Shown here: positions 39,395 to 49,085 of the stretch, piece after piece
Numbering within the stretch: the first letter of the stretch is position 1
How the letters are laid out: the number at the start of each line of letters is the position of its first letter
NCBI RefSeq assembly: GCF_050219315.1
Contig: NZ_CP116939.1
Coordinates: 1,364,001 to 1,428,000, forward strand
Source: Megasphaera_A sueciensis
Lineage (GTDB): Bacteria > Bacillota > Negativicutes > Veillonellales > Megasphaeraceae
DNA length: 64,000 bases
Direction: 5' to 3'
Notes under the pieces: model-generated
Databases searched by the model: none
Seen by the model: only the letters and a program-made list of their open reading frames with translations
Told to the model about the DNA's origin: nothing
Program-made: the position numbers and the translations under genes

Positions 39395-40147
39395 TTACAA
39401 AATATCTTTAACGTCTGCCATTTTATCAAATGCGGTCTGACGCCAATACAAGGGGGTCAATGCAATGTGTTTTCTCTTAATACACGCCACATCGCTGTCA
39501 TCAGGAGCCGAATCCATATCCATGTCGCCTAGGATACGATAACAGCGGCTGCCATCAATATCTTCGCGTTCAGCAATAACATTATGATATATCTGCACGG
39601 TCTGAGGAACGACTTCCGCGTTTTTCAAGGATATTTCGCCTTGCAGCGGTACATTTACGTTTAAAACCCCTTGATATTGACAATCAACAAAAAGCTTTTC
39701 CACAACGTCTTTCACCAATCCGGCAACTTCCCTGCCTCGTTCTTCATCCATGCGGGCCATAGAAACCGCCATAGCCGGAATATGATAATAAGGTCCCTCC
39801 ATAGCCGCGGCAACCGTCCCTGAATACAGAACATCACTGCCAAGATTGTAGCCATTGTTAATACCGGAAATAATCAAATCCGGCTTATGATCTGCTAAAA
39901 AGTATTCAACAGCCATTTTTACACAATCGACAGGTGTACCGGAAACAAGAATTTCCCGCACATTGTCTTTTTGTGGAAGTTCTCTACAATACAATGCCCT
40001 GTGAATCGTCAAAGAATGCGAAGCTGCACTTCGTTCTCCGCTGGGCGCAACTACAGTCACGCGATCAGCATAGGCAGCCATCTCCTTTTTCAGGATTTGG
40101 ATTCCCTTGGCACGTAACCCGTCATCATTAGTCAAAAGAATATGCAT
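39395..40147 (-). CDS. surE: 5'/3'-nucleotidase SurE
   Basis: This 250-residue protein begins MHILLTNDDGLRAKGIQIL, with the DD metal ligands. It has APSGERSAASHSLTI, VSGTPVDCVKMAVEY, DLIISGINNGYNLGSDVLYSG-type (SGINNGYN, YSGTVAAAMEG) and NVNVP. This is the SurE phosphatase, which removes phosphate from nucleoside monophosphates. It is the last gene of a minus-strand run including membrane and phospholipid genes. Confidence 0.95.
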   Translation of the reverse strand: MHILLTNDDGLRAKGIQILKKEMAAYADRVTVVAPSGERSAASHSLTIHRALYCRELPQKDNVREILVSGTPVDCVKMAVEYFLADHKPDLIISGINNGYNLGSDVLYSGTVAAAMEGPYYHIPAMAVSMARMDEERGREVAGLVKDVVEKLFVDCQYQGVLNVNVPLQGEISLKNAEVVPQTVQIYHNVIAEREDIDGSRCYRILGDMDMDSAPDDSDVACIKRKHIALTPLYWRQTAFDKMADVKDIL

Positions 40148-40161
40148 GCACCTTTATCTCC

Positions 40162-41412
40162 TTATTTTTTAAAGTTTTTGCGAGTTACCTGCGCGTCTTC
40201 AAATGCCATGGATCGGATATGTTTAGTATGGCTCCATTCTTTTTTATGACGATCTCTAAAACCAAGAAACGTCACCGGAATCCAACTGTACATAAAGAGC
40301 GGATAAACAATCAGATACAGCCATGCCTTTTTAGGGACTTTAATCTGCAACAACACAATAATCGGAATCAAATATTGTCCCACACCTATAATAGTCCATA
40401 TCTGAATAGGTACAATCTGATACAGTATATTCGTGTAACATGGAATATATGCATTAATATATGTCATAAAAACATAAAATGTAGACAAGAGCATAAAGAA
40501 CGGCTGTGATAACGTAATAATGCCATCAAGCATACGAATATTACCCGTTTTTATGCCGCGGGCAAACAGCTTGGGAATAAACCGTTCTCCACAGTCAAAC
40601 TGCCCTTGAGCCCATCTTTTACGTTGTCTGCAAGACTGCATAAAGCCCAGAGCTTTTTCATCATAGATAATCGCGTCATGGGCCCAAGTCGTACGTACGC
40701 CTTCCAATAATACTTTCATGGAAAATTCCATATCTTCTGTCAAGCAGTCACAACCCCAGCCATATTTGCGCACAATTTCCGTCGCAATACACATGCCCGT
40801 TCCGCCCAAAGCCGTAGAGAGTCCAATGTTATATTTTGCTAAATGCCACATATGATTAATAAGCCAGAATGCAATGGAAAAAGTTCCAGAAATCCATGTA
40901 TCTGTTGGGTTTTTAGCATCCATGTATCCTTGGATGACCTTTTCCCCCTTACATAAGTGGTTATTCATTTCCCGCAAAAAATCTGGATGAACTAGATTAT
41001 CCGCGTCAAAAACAACAAATGCATCATACTGCTTTTCCTGTTTTAACAGCTGATCAAACATCCAGTCCATCGCATATCCTTTACCCACCTGTTCCTTATT
41101 AATCCGCGTATATACAATCGCACCCCGTTCCCGGCAGATAGCCGCTGTATTATCGCTGCAATTATCGGCTACAACATAAATATCCAATAATTCTTTGGGA
41201 TACCGGAGTTCTTTTAGATTGTCAATAAGAGGTCCTATGACACAGGCCTCATTGTGAGCACATATAACGGCCGCAAAGGAATTTTTCGGCGGTACGGTAA
41301 TCTTTTCTTTTTTTTTCATGAGGCCGAATATGGCCAGAACAAAGTAGTACAATGAAAAGAATACAATGACTACTTGGATGGGTATCATGATGATATCCAA
41401 AAGATGTTCCAT
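40162..41412 (-). CDS. membrane glycosyltransferase, family 2
   Basis: This 416-residue protein has one N-terminal membrane helix (~10-33) and a GT2 catalytic domain: FAAVICAHNEACVIGPLID, DAFVVFDADNLVHPDFL (DxD motif), CDCLTEDMEFSMKVLLEG (acceptor base) and SCRQRKRWAQGQFDCG (QxxRW). C-terminal membrane helices (~300-390) follow. The QxxRW signature places it with processive GT2 enzymes such as hyaluronan/cellulose-type synthases, but the product cannot be read from sequence. It lies between surE and pssA. Confidence 0.88.
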   Translation of the reverse strand: MEHLLDIIMIPIQVVIVFFSLYYFVLAIFGLMKKKEKITVPPKNSFAAVICAHNEACVIGPLIDNLKELRYPKELLDIYVVADNCSDNTAAICRERGAIVYTRINKEQVGKGYAMDWMFDQLLKQEKQYDAFVVFDADNLVHPDFLREMNNHLCKGEKVIQGYMDAKNPTDTWISGTFSIAFWLINHMWHLAKYNIGLSTALGGTGMCIATEIVRKYGWGCDCLTEDMEFSMKVLLEGVRTTWAHDAIIYDEKALGFMQSCRQRKRWAQGQFDCGERFIPKLFARGIKTGNIRMLDGIITLSQPFFMLLSTFYVFMTYINAYIPCYTNILYQIVPIQIWTIIGVGQYLIPIIVLLQIKVPKKAWLYLIVYPLFMYSWIPVTFLGFRDRHKKEWSHTKHIRSMAFEDAQVTRKNFKK

Positions 41413-41435
41413 ACTATACTATCTCCACCATCAGT

Positions 41436-42107
41436 TTATTTGGCAAATCCATTCATCGACGTATTAATAAGTCCAAACACGATATATAAAGCAAAAGGCA
41501 TACAAAAAACAAGCTGCCATCCAGCTATATACATAGCTGCCAAACCCAACACCACAGCAATCACCAAAGCCGACTTATGCAGCACATCCGCGCTCTGTCC
41601 TTTAAAATCAGGATGATGTACCTTGCTGACAAGATCATATCCTACAAGAAACACGAGTACTGCTATTAAAGCCGCCGGAAGATGCACTCCAGAAATAACA
41701 TAGGTTGCAATCAAGCAGCCGCCATTTGGTATAGGCATCCCCATAAAATAGCCATGTACCACAGTCGTATTAAGGTTAAAGCGCGCTAAACGCAGCCCGC
41801 CGCATACAGCATAAAAAATAGCGGGAATGACTCCCACCCAGCCTAATTCATGCAAGGCTGCCGTATAAATCAAAAAAGCTGATGCCGTGCCGAAAGAAAC
41901 CACATCCGCCAAGGAATCCAATTCCTTGCCAAATTCACCACTGACTCCCAATGCGCGAGCAGAACGGCCATCCATTGCATCGCAAAACAGGGATCCCAGT
42001 ATACAAAAAGCTGCCAGTTTTAAGTCACCTTGTGCAGTTAAAATGATACTTAACACACCAAATCCCAAATTACCAGACGTAAATGCATTCGGTATTAAAG
42101 ATTTCAT
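41436..42107 (-). CDS. pssA: CDP-diacylglycerol-serine O-phosphatidyltransferase
   Basis: This 223-residue membrane protein carries the CDP-alcohol phosphotransferase signature DGRSARALGVSGEFGKELD with SLAD (D-G-x2-A-R-x8-G-x3-D-x3-D) near residues 45-70. It has six or so hydrophobic helices. It makes phosphatidylserine from CDP-diacylglycerol and serine. The psd gene upstream overlaps it by 4 bases, so the two steps to phosphatidylethanolamine are coupled. Confidence 0.92.
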   Translation of the reverse strand: MKSLIPNAFTSGNLGFGVLSIILTAQGDLKLAAFCILGSLFCDAMDGRSARALGVSGEFGKELDSLADVVSFGTASAFLIYTAALHELGWVGVIPAIFYAVCGGLRLARFNLNTTVVHGYFMGMPIPNGGCLIATYVISGVHLPAALIAVLVFLVGYDLVSKVHHPDFKGQSADVLHKSALVIAVVLGLAAMYIAGWQLVFCMPFALYIVFGLINTSMNGFAK

Positions 42108-42742
42108 TTCTTAATCCTCCCTATAATGGTCTCGCCGCCTCGGACGCGATCACCTTTTTGTACAGTTATTTCCACATTATCCTGGACATACACTTCTGCA
42201 CAGGATCCAAATTTGACCATGCCATATAATTGTCCGTGAAGCAAATCGTCGCCTAACGTAACCCACGATACAATACGGCGCGCCAAAACTCCGGCAATGG
42301 TAGTAACCAGAATATGTGTATCTCCGTGATCAATGCCAATAGAATAACGTTCATTTTCAAAACCAACTCCGTCTTTATAAGCCGGTCTGAATCGTCCGCA
42401 CGTATATTGTTGGAATTTAATGGTTCCTGCTAAAGGAGCCCGATTAACATGCGCATCAAAAATAGATAAAAAAATAATTATTTTCTTGCACTCTTGGTTC
42501 AAATATGTGTCTTCATATACCGTTTCTATCCCCATGACTTTTCCATCCGCAGGTGCCACCAACAGTGATTCGTCTTTTGGAATTGTCCGGTGTGGATTAC
42601 GAAAAAAATAAACGAAGTACAGGGCAAACAGAGCCGGTATCACAGCAATATACACGTTCACAAATAGCTTGGCAAGTACCGCCAGTATCACTGCCCCTAA
42701 TATAAACACATAACCATCTTGTACAATGAGCGGTTTATTCAA
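42104..42742 (-). CDS. psd: phosphatidylserine decarboxylase proenzyme
   Basis: This 212-residue protein (short, archaeal/PsdA type) is started at TTG 42742: GGGGTGA lies seven bases upstream and the neighbouring gene ends at 42753. An N-terminal membrane segment (GYVFILGAVILAVLAKLFV) is followed by YFFRNPHRTIPKDESLLVAPADGKV, HVNRAPLAGTIK and MVKFGSCAEVYV. The GS pair in FGSC is the predicted self-cleavage site that generates the pyruvoyl group. It converts phosphatidylserine to phosphatidylethanolamine. Confidence 0.9.
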   Translation of the reverse strand: MNKPLIVQDGYVFILGAVILAVLAKLFVNVYIAVIPALFALYFVYFFRNPHRTIPKDESLLVAPADGKVMGIETVYEDTYLNQECKKIIIFLSIFDAHVNRAPLAGTIKFQQYTCGRFRPAYKDGVGFENERYSIGIDHGDTHILVTTIAGVLARRIVSWVTLGDDLLHGQLYGMVKFGSCAEVYVQDNVEITVQKGDRVRGGETIIGRIKK

Positions 42743-42752
42743 AAAATCACCC

Positions 42753-43490
42753 CTAGTTCTTATGTGTATTTTTCTTAAATCGGACAGCTGCCACAAATTT
42801 CGGTAAAGCCAACATCCGCTTAAAACGGGTTGGTTCTTTACATAGTCTATAGAGCCATTCTAAACGGTTCCGCTGCATCCACCGAGGCGCTCGGCAAGAG
42901 TTACCCGCCAATACGTCAAACGTTCCGCCTACGCCTACACAAACACAATCTCCCAATTCAAAAAGATGTTGATATATCCACTTTTCCTGTTTAGGAACTC
43001 CCAGTGCAACAAGTAAAATTTTTGTACCGCGTTCCCGTATATCTTGAATAATTTGCTTCTCTTCTTCGGCTGTAAAAAAACCGGAGTGTATACCAACAAC
43101 ATTTATTTTACCGAAAGTTTCACTGCATTTTTCAACAGCCGTACACGCAACACCCGCAGCACCACCAAAAAGATAGACGGCTGTCTGTCTGACAGCCGCT
43201 TCCTGCAGCAGCCGGCAGGCTAAATCAAACCCGGCAACACGCTCTTTGAATTTGTCACCCTGTTGTTCTGCTGCCCAAAGAACGCCAGCTCCATCAGGAA
43301 TAACCATATCTGCATTCTGCAATACACGCGCCAGCTCGTTATCTGTCTGCGCTTTCATAACCATTTCAGCATTAGCTGTAGCAATAATAGCTGCGCGATT
43401 TTCCTTGATACATTGAAAGACAAAATCCGTTGTCTCATCCATTGTCACGTTCCAAATAGGAATGGATAAAATCTCAATTTTACTAGCCAA
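42753..43490 (-). CDS. WecG/TagA/CpsF-family glycosyltransferase
   Basis: This 245-residue protein has IWNVTMDETTDFVFQCIKE, TANAEMVMKAQTDNELARVL, MVIPDGAGVLWAA, YLFGGAAGVACTA and ALGVPKQEKWIYQHL. It ends GVGGTFDVLAGNSCRAPRWM and LEWLYRLCKEPTRFKR. This is the GT26 family that adds N-acetylmannosamine or similar sugars to undecaprenyl-linked intermediates in envelope polymers. The exact sugar is not readable. Confidence 0.92.
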   Translation of the reverse strand: MASKIEILSIPIWNVTMDETTDFVFQCIKENRAAIIATANAEMVMKAQTDNELARVLQNADMVIPDGAGVLWAAEQQGDKFKERVAGFDLACRLLQEAAVRQTAVYLFGGAAGVACTAVEKCSETFGKINVVGIHSGFFTAEEEKQIIQDIRERGTKILLVALGVPKQEKWIYQHLFELGDCVCVGVGGTFDVLAGNSCRAPRWMQRNRLEWLYRLCKEPTRFKRMLALPKFVAAVRFKKNTHKN

Positions 43491-43513
43491 ATCGACCCTC
43501 CGCCTTGCCTTTA

Positions 43514-44971
43514 TTAGTTCACGCTATAGTTTGGTGCTTCTTTAGTAATACTGATATCATGCGGATGACTTTCTTTCAAACCTGCACTGGTAATTTGGAT
43601 AAAACGAGTATTTTCGATCATTTCTGTAATATTATGACAGCCGCAATATCCCATGCTGGCTTTCAGACCGCCAACCATTTGGAATATGGTATCTGCTGCC
43701 GCGCCTTTATACGGAACCCGGCCTTCAATTCCTTCAGGAACAAGTTTTTTAGCATCTTCCTGAAAATACCTGTCTTTACTGCCATGTTCCATCGCTCCCA
43801 AAGAACCCATGCCACGATAAACTTTATAACTGCGTCCCTGATAAATAACGGTTTCACCCGGACTTTCTTCCGTCCCTGCCAAAAGATTGCCCAGCATAAC
43901 AACATTACCGCCGGCTGCAAGAGCTTTTGCCATATCACCGGAATATTTTATACCACCATCGGCAATAATAGGAATGCCATAACGGCGGGCAACCTTAGCA
44001 CATTCATAAACTGCCGTAATCTGGGGCACGCCAATGCCGGCAATAATCCGTGTCGTACAAATGGACCCCGGCCCAATTCCAACTTTAACCGCATCAACAC
44101 CGCATTGAATCAGTGCTTCGGCACCTTCTCCAGTAGCCACATTGCCAGCGATAATCGGCAGATTGGGATACATTTTCTTAATTTCTTTTACAGTATTCAG
44201 AACCCCTTCGGAATGTCCATGCGCTGTATCAATCACAACGACATCCACTTTCGCCGCTACAAGGGCATCAATGCGGTCTGTCATATCATGAGTCACACCA
44301 ACTGCCGCCGCAACCAAAAGCCGCCCATTGGAGTCTTTGGCAGAATTAGGATATTTATGCGCTTTTTCAATATCTTTAATAGTAATAAGTCCCTGTAGAT
44401 TACCTTCTTGATCTACGAGTGGTAATTTTTCTATACGATGACTGCGCAAAATGTCCTTTGCTTCTTCCAGTGATGTTCCAACAGGAGCTGTAACCAGATT
44501 TTCTTTAGTCATAATATCACCGATACGCAGACTCATATCTTCTTCAAAACGCATATCTCTATTGGTAATGATACCGACGAGCTTTCCATCTACCGTAATA
44601 GGAACACCGGAAATACGGTATTTACCCATCAATTCATTTGCATCTGCTAATAAATTATCCGGGTGAAGGAAAATCGGATCGATAATGATGCCGTGTTCTG
44701 ACCTCTTAACCTTATCTACTTCTCTGGCTTGAACAGCAATCGGCATATTTTTATGAATAACGCCAATACCGCCTTCGCGAGCAACAGCAATCGCCATGGG
44801 TGCCTCCGTAACTGTATCCATGCCAGAACTCATGATGGGGATATTCAGCTTTATATCCCGTGTCAGATTGGTCGATACATCTACTTCCTTCGGCAAAACA
44901 TTGGATTTTGCCGGCACCAACAACACATCATCAAACGTTAAACCCTTCATACCAAATTTATCAGATCTCAT
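43514..44971 (-). CDS. guaB: IMP dehydrogenase
   Basis: This 485-residue protein starts at ATG 44971 (AGGTGG upstream; the longer frame lacks a site). LTFDDVLLVPAKSNVLP opens the barrel, two CBS domains lie at ~95-210, and the catalytic loop is KVGIGPGSICTTRIIAG with the active Cys. GMGSLGAM and a YKG-rich end complete it. The enzyme oxidises IMP to XMP, the first committed step to GTP. It appears to be a single gene between recG and the envelope run. Confidence 0.96.
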   Translation of the reverse strand: MRSDKFGMKGLTFDDVLLVPAKSNVLPKEVDVSTNLTRDIKLNIPIMSSGMDTVTEAPMAIAVAREGGIGVIHKNMPIAVQAREVDKVKRSEHGIIIDPIFLHPDNLLADANELMGKYRISGVPITVDGKLVGIITNRDMRFEEDMSLRIGDIMTKENLVTAPVGTSLEEAKDILRSHRIEKLPLVDQEGNLQGLITIKDIEKAHKYPNSAKDSNGRLLVAAAVGVTHDMTDRIDALVAAKVDVVVIDTAHGHSEGVLNTVKEIKKMYPNLPIIAGNVATGEGAEALIQCGVDAVKVGIGPGSICTTRIIAGIGVPQITAVYECAKVARRYGIPIIADGGIKYSGDMAKALAAGGNVVMLGNLLAGTEESPGETVIYQGRSYKVYRGMGSLGAMEHGSKDRYFQEDAKKLVPEGIEGRVPYKGAAADTIFQMVGGLKASMGYCGCHNITEMIENTRFIQITSAGLKESHPHDISITKEAPNYSVN

Positions 44972-45067
44972 GTTTGCACCACCTGTTAAAAAATACAATA
45001 AAACCTTTAAGCCAAAAGCTTTATCCCTTATTATAACTGATAACTCGCATTCTGTACATATTTAAAT

Positions 45068-47110
45068 CTAATTATTTAACAGTCCGTCAAAATGCCTTCC
45101 AAAGCGCCGACTCAAGATAGCCAAGACATGATCTTCATCTACAGAACTTTGTAAAAATGCCGCCGCACACTCTCTGGCTTTCATAAGAATAGATACATCA
45201 CGTACAATATCTGCGGCCTTTAAATCCGGCATGCCATGCTGCGCATACCCAAATAAATGACCTGACCCGCGTAAAAGCAAATCCTTTTCCGCAAGAATAA
45301 ATCCATCATGAATGGTTTCCATCCAATGCAGTCTCTGTTTTGTTTCTTCGCTGCCCTTCGCCGATAAGAGAATACAGTATGACTGAATATTGCTTCTACC
45401 GACACGTCCCCGCAGCTGATGCAGCTGCGCCAAACCAAAGCGTTCTGCCCCATCAACTAAAATAACGGCTGCATTGGGAACGTTAACACCTACCTCAATA
45501 ACGCTTGTCGCTACCAGTAACTGTATATCTCCTTTTTGAAAAGCTTCCATAACGGCTTCCTTATCTTTTCCATTCATACGACCATGAACGAGACCGCAGC
45601 TGCGGTTAGAAAACACCGTAGTACGAAGCTGTTCATATAATGCGGTTGCCGCCTGCAGATCAGCCGTTTCTGATTCTTCTACCAACGGACAAACAATATA
45701 GCATTGCCGTCCTTGTGCCATATTTTTTTCCAAAAATCGATATATCCGTTTACGCATAGCTTCTCCCACTGCATAGGTCTTAACAATTTTTCGTCCCGGC
45801 GGCATCTCATGAATAGAAGAAACATCTAAATCGCCATATATAGATAATGTCAGTGTCCGGGGAATCGGCGTAGCTGTCATATACAATGTATGCGGCGAAT
45901 GACCTTTGTTCTGCAGGGCTGCCCGCTGCTTGACACCAAAGCGATGCTGTTCGTCTGTTACCACCAGTCCTAAATCAAAAAAATGCACATCTTTCTGTAT
46001 CAATGCATGTGTTCCAATAAGGATCTGCACAGTTCCCGCTTTTAACTCCTGCAGAATAACGGTCCGTTCTTTCCCTGTTGTCCGTCCTGTCAGGAGGGCA
46101 ATTCGCAGGGAACATCCTTTGAACAACCCGCAGAATTCTTCATAATGTTGTATCGCAAGAATTTCTGTCGGTGCCATAAGAGCTCCCTGATACCCGTTTT
46201 CTACGATTTTTGCCAAGGCCATCGCCGCTACCACTGTTTTTCCTGATCCTACATCACCTTGAATAAGACGCTGCATGGGAACTTCTCCTTCCATGTCGTT
46301 TTGTATATCAAGAAATGTTTTTATTTGTCCTTTCGTCAAGGTAAATGGCAGCTGGTGAACAAGCTGTTTCAGCAAACTGCCATTCGGTCCGCATTTGATT
46401 CCCGAAGCTATACGGGCACGACGCCGGCGTAGTAAAAGGCCTAGCTGCATATCAAATAACTCCCCAAAGGCCAATTGTCTCCGTGCCTGTTCTTGCTGTT
46501 TCATATGCTTGGGAAAATGCATAGTTTCATAGGCCGCTAATTTCGACATATAATTATATTTCGTATATTCAGGTGTCGGTATGCTGTCTGGTAAGATTTC
46601 TTCATGTTCTACAGCAAAATGTAATGCTTCTCGCACCGCATTCCGCAAGTCTGCTTGATATAATCCCTCTGTTAAGCTATATACGGGAACAAATCCTCCC
46701 TGCTGCACAAGACCGTTTTCAACTTCTGGTGCATTCATCTGCCGGTGGCCATAGGACCATTCCATCTTTCCAAAAACCGAGATTATTTGTCCCTTTGAAA
46801 AAAAACGTTTTTTATATGGTTGGTTAAACCAAGTCAATTCAACGGATCCGCTGTCATCGGATATAACCACTTTAAGTATAGTCATCGACCGACGCGGGCG
46901 AACTTCCTGAATTGTTCCAACCTTTCCGCAGATAAGTACAGACTTATCAGATGATATATCAACGTTACCAATAGGCAGCACATGGCTTCTATCTTCATAT
47001 TCACGTGGAAAGTATTGTAATAAATCAGTAATTGTCACTATTCCAAGACGAGCAAAAAGCTTTTCTTTACGCAGTCCTATTCCTTTAATTTGACGAATTG
47101 AAAAATCCAT
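45068..47110 (-). CDS. recG: ATP-dependent DNA helicase RecG
   Basis: This 680-residue protein has an N-terminal wedge domain (KGIGLRKEKLFARLGI, YFPREYEDRS), Walker A IQGDVGSGKTVVAAMAL, DEQH box VVTDEQHRFGVKQR and motif III MTATPIPRTLTL. The C-terminal motifs are VIEVGVNVPNA and QLHQLRGRVGRSN. RecG remodels stalled forks and branched DNA. Length is normal for the family. Confidence 0.97.
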   Translation of the reverse strand: MDFSIRQIKGIGLRKEKLFARLGIVTITDLLQYFPREYEDRSHVLPIGNVDISSDKSVLICGKVGTIQEVRPRRSMTILKVVISDDSGSVELTWFNQPYKKRFFSKGQIISVFGKMEWSYGHRQMNAPEVENGLVQQGGFVPVYSLTEGLYQADLRNAVREALHFAVEHEEILPDSIPTPEYTKYNYMSKLAAYETMHFPKHMKQQEQARRQLAFGELFDMQLGLLLRRRRARIASGIKCGPNGSLLKQLVHQLPFTLTKGQIKTFLDIQNDMEGEVPMQRLIQGDVGSGKTVVAAMALAKIVENGYQGALMAPTEILAIQHYEEFCGLFKGCSLRIALLTGRTTGKERTVILQELKAGTVQILIGTHALIQKDVHFFDLGLVVTDEQHRFGVKQRAALQNKGHSPHTLYMTATPIPRTLTLSIYGDLDVSSIHEMPPGRKIVKTYAVGEAMRKRIYRFLEKNMAQGRQCYIVCPLVEESETADLQAATALYEQLRTTVFSNRSCGLVHGRMNGKDKEAVMEAFQKGDIQLLVATSVIEVGVNVPNAAVILVDGAERFGLAQLHQLRGRVGRSNIQSYCILLSAKGSEETKQRLHWMETIHDGFILAEKDLLLRGSGHLFGYAQHGMPDLKAADIVRDVSILMKARECAAAFLQSSVDEDHVLAILSRRFGRHFDGLLNN

Positions 47111-47177
47111 TAGATTCTCCTTGAAATTTATTTACATTTATTGTATCATATTTTGTAGACTATTTAGTAATTTTATC

Positions 47178-47206
47178 TTGATTTTACTTGTCTTTTATGA
47201 TAAAAT
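47178..47206 (+). promoter_or_regulatory. rpmB promoter
   Basis: TTGATT (47178-47183) and TAAAAT (47201-47206) are separated by 17 bases and lie 40 bases upstream of the rpmB start, with AAGGAGGTG before the ATG. Good spacing and an AT-rich flank support a sigma-70-type promoter. Confidence 0.7.
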
Positions 47207-47245
47207 TCTTATGTTGTACTGCGTAAGTGCAAGGAGGTGTAACGA

Positions 47246-47437
47246 ATGGCAAATTATTGTGAAATTTGTGGAAAAGGTATCGTAAGCGGCATGAATGTCA
47301 GCCACTCCCACTTGAAAACTAAGAGAACTTGGAAACCGAATATCCAAAGGGTACGCGCTATCGTAAACGGTGAAGTAAAACGTGTCAATGTTTGCACCCG
47401 TTGCCTGCGTTCCGGTAACGTTCAGCGTGACATTTAA
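47246..47437 (+). CDS. rpmB: 50S ribosomal protein L28
   Basis: This 63-residue protein MANYCEICGKGIVSGMNVSH, then HLKTKRTWKPNIQRVRA and VNVCTRCLRSGNV is a typical L28. Both CxxC pairs are kept (C5/C8, C51/C54), so it is the zinc-binding form. It is monocistronic on the plus strand, with its own promoter and a terminator immediately after. Confidence 0.97.
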   Translation: MANYCEICGKGIVSGMNVSHSHLKTKRTWKPNIQRVRAIVNGEVKRVNVCTRCLRSGNVQRDI

Positions 47438-47445
47438 TCCATTAT

Positions 47446-47479
47446 AAAAAAAGATGATTCTTACGAATCATCTTTTTTT
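47446..47479. terminator. bidirectional terminator between rpmB and ppsR
   Basis: AGATGATTC and GAATCATCT form a stem with loop TTAC; seven A precede and seven T follow, so it works in both directions for the convergent rpmB and ppsR genes. Confidence 0.9.
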
Positions 47480-47493
47480 ATGCTCTTTTTCAG

Positions 47494-48318
47494 TTAATCT
47501 TCAGGATATATTTCCGCATTGCGCTTCACAATATCAAGGATAAGATTTGCAGTTTCTTCAATCGCTTTAGAAGATACATCAATAATCGGACAATGTATCC
47601 GCCGCATAACACCACGGGCATATTCCAGTTCTTCATTAATGCGTTCAATATTTGCATAACTGGCATTAGCATCCAAACCCATCGCCCGCAATCGTTCTGA
47701 ACGGATAAAATTAAGTTTAAAGGGATCAATAATCAGTCCTACAATTTTATACGGAGGAATTTCAAACAATTCAGATGGTAAATTTACCTCCGGTACCAAG
47801 GGAAGATTCGCCGCTTTAATCCGCTTATGTGCCAAATACATAGAAAGCGGCGTTTTCGATGTACGTGAAACGCCAACAATGACAATATCTGCTTTAAGAA
47901 ATCCCAGCGGATTTTTACCATCATCATATTTTACAGCAAATTCGATTGCTTCAACCCGTTTAAAATATTCTTCATCCAGACGATGGATCATCCCGGGTTT
48001 CATCGTCGGTTCTGTTTCCGTAATTTTACTGACTCCCTGCAGCATAGGCCCGATAATGTCAACTACCGTAACATTCACCAGCTTTGTTAATTCCTTTAGC
48101 TTGCGTCTCAAAACAGGAGAAATAATCGTATAACAAAGCATAGCATGGTTTTTCTCTGCTTCCTGTACAATATCTTCAATTTGCTGTTCTGAACGAATAT
48201 AGGGTACACGGATAATTTGAAATTCTTCTTGATCATATTGACTGGCCGCTGCTCTCGCAACCCGTTCTGCCGTTTCTCCTAATGAATCGGACAAGGCATA
48301 AATAATTGGCGTTTCCAT
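47494..48318 (-). CDS. ppsR: pyruvate,phosphate dikinase/PEP synthase regulatory protein
   Basis: This 274-residue protein starts at ATG 48318 (AAGGAGA upstream). PIIYALSDSLGETAERVARAA opens it, and the P-loop is IVGVSRTSKTPLSMYLAHKR near residue 150. NLPLVPEVNLPSELF and GLIIDPFKLNFIRSERL follow. This is the bifunctional DUF299 kinase/phosphorylase that switches the dikinase off by ADP-dependent phosphorylation and on by phosphorolysis. Its target ppsA is two genes upstream and the CBS regulator is between them, with a one-base overlap. Confidence 0.93.
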   Translation of the reverse strand: METPIIYALSDSLGETAERVARAAASQYDQEEFQIIRVPYIRSEQQIEDIVQEAEKNHAMLCYTIISPVLRRKLKELTKLVNVTVVDIIGPMLQGVSKITETEPTMKPGMIHRLDEEYFKRVEAIEFAVKYDDGKNPLGFLKADIVIVGVSRTSKTPLSMYLAHKRIKAANLPLVPEVNLPSELFEIPPYKIVGLIIDPFKLNFIRSERLRAMGLDANASYANIERINEELEYARGVMRRIHCPIIDVSSKAIEETANLILDIVKRNAEIYPED

Positions 48319-48962
48319 TAAGATCTCCTTCCCATACCGCATTCTACAAACAAATGCGTGATGTTCGTTTTAGAAATTCTTCCTATAATTTGCAATTCTT
48401 TTTTATCGACGCCATCTCCCGTCGCTTTAACTGAAACAACGGGCAGGCAATCAATTTCATATTCAATCATACGCTGTGCTGCCACCAAGGCAGTTTCTCC
48501 CGATTCCACATAAATCAACTTACTGACAGGTGTCATGACCATACGCACAGGCAGTGAGCGCAAATCATTGTTTCCCATAGCGGCCTTCAGCAAATCTTTC
48601 CGTGATACAACTCCCGCTAACATACTATCCGTCCCAACAAAAACAGTACCTACATCTTCCGTAAACATAGCAATAACCGCATCATACGCACTGGTATGTT
48701 CACCAACCACAACGGGCTGAGATAAAGAAGCATCTACAAGAATATCGGCGATAAGCCTAGACAACAAATCTTTTTCTTTATTGCCTGTGAAAAAATACCC
48801 TAGTTTAGGCCGCGCATCAATCAATCCCAACATCGTCAAAATTGCCAAATCAGATCTAAGTGCAGCTCGTGTTACATGCAAATGACCGGCAATGTGTTCA
48901 CCCGTAATCGGACTATGCTGTTTGACAATATTCAGAATAGTTTCCTGACGTTCCGATAACAT
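48318..48962 (-). CDS. HTH-CBS transcription regulator (CcpN-like)
   Basis: This 214-residue protein starts at ATG 48962, since GGAGGTG lies just upstream inside the longer frame. A winged helix (LSERQETILNIVKQHSPITG, HLHVTRAALRSDLAILTMLG) is followed by two CBS domains (~75-130 and ~140-205). The layout is that of B. subtilis CcpN/YqzB, which represses gluconeogenic genes and responds to ATP/ADP through its CBS domains. Its position between ppsA and ppsR fits control of pyruvate-PEP flux. Confidence 0.88.
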   Translation of the reverse strand: MLSERQETILNIVKQHSPITGEHIAGHLHVTRAALRSDLAILTMLGLIDARPKLGYFFTGNKEKDLLSRLIADILVDASLSQPVVVGEHTSAYDAVIAMFTEDVGTVFVGTDSMLAGVVSRKDLLKAAMGNNDLRSLPVRMVMTPVSKLIYVESGETALVAAQRMIEYEIDCLPVVSVKATGDGVDKKELQIIGRISKTNITHLFVECGMGRRS

Positions 48963-49025
48963 GTCACCATTCACCTCCATTTGTCTTATAAAATTTCTAA
49001 ATCAAAATAAACCGGGTACACATAG

Positions 49026-49071
49026 AAAAAAGGTCACACCAAAAGACATACCTGTACTTTTGGTGTGATCC
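49026..49071 (-). terminator. strong terminator after ppsA
   Basis: The minus strand has GGATCACACCAAAAG pairing with CTTTTGGTGTGACC around an 11-base loop, then T6. It separates ppsA from the regulator genes, so read-through to them would be partial. Confidence 0.88.
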
Positions 49072-49085
49072 CTGCCATATACATC

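Noticed and set aside
43505..44398. 297-codon plus-strand frame opposite guaB
   Set aside because: Fully antisense to IMP dehydrogenase and without recognisable domains.
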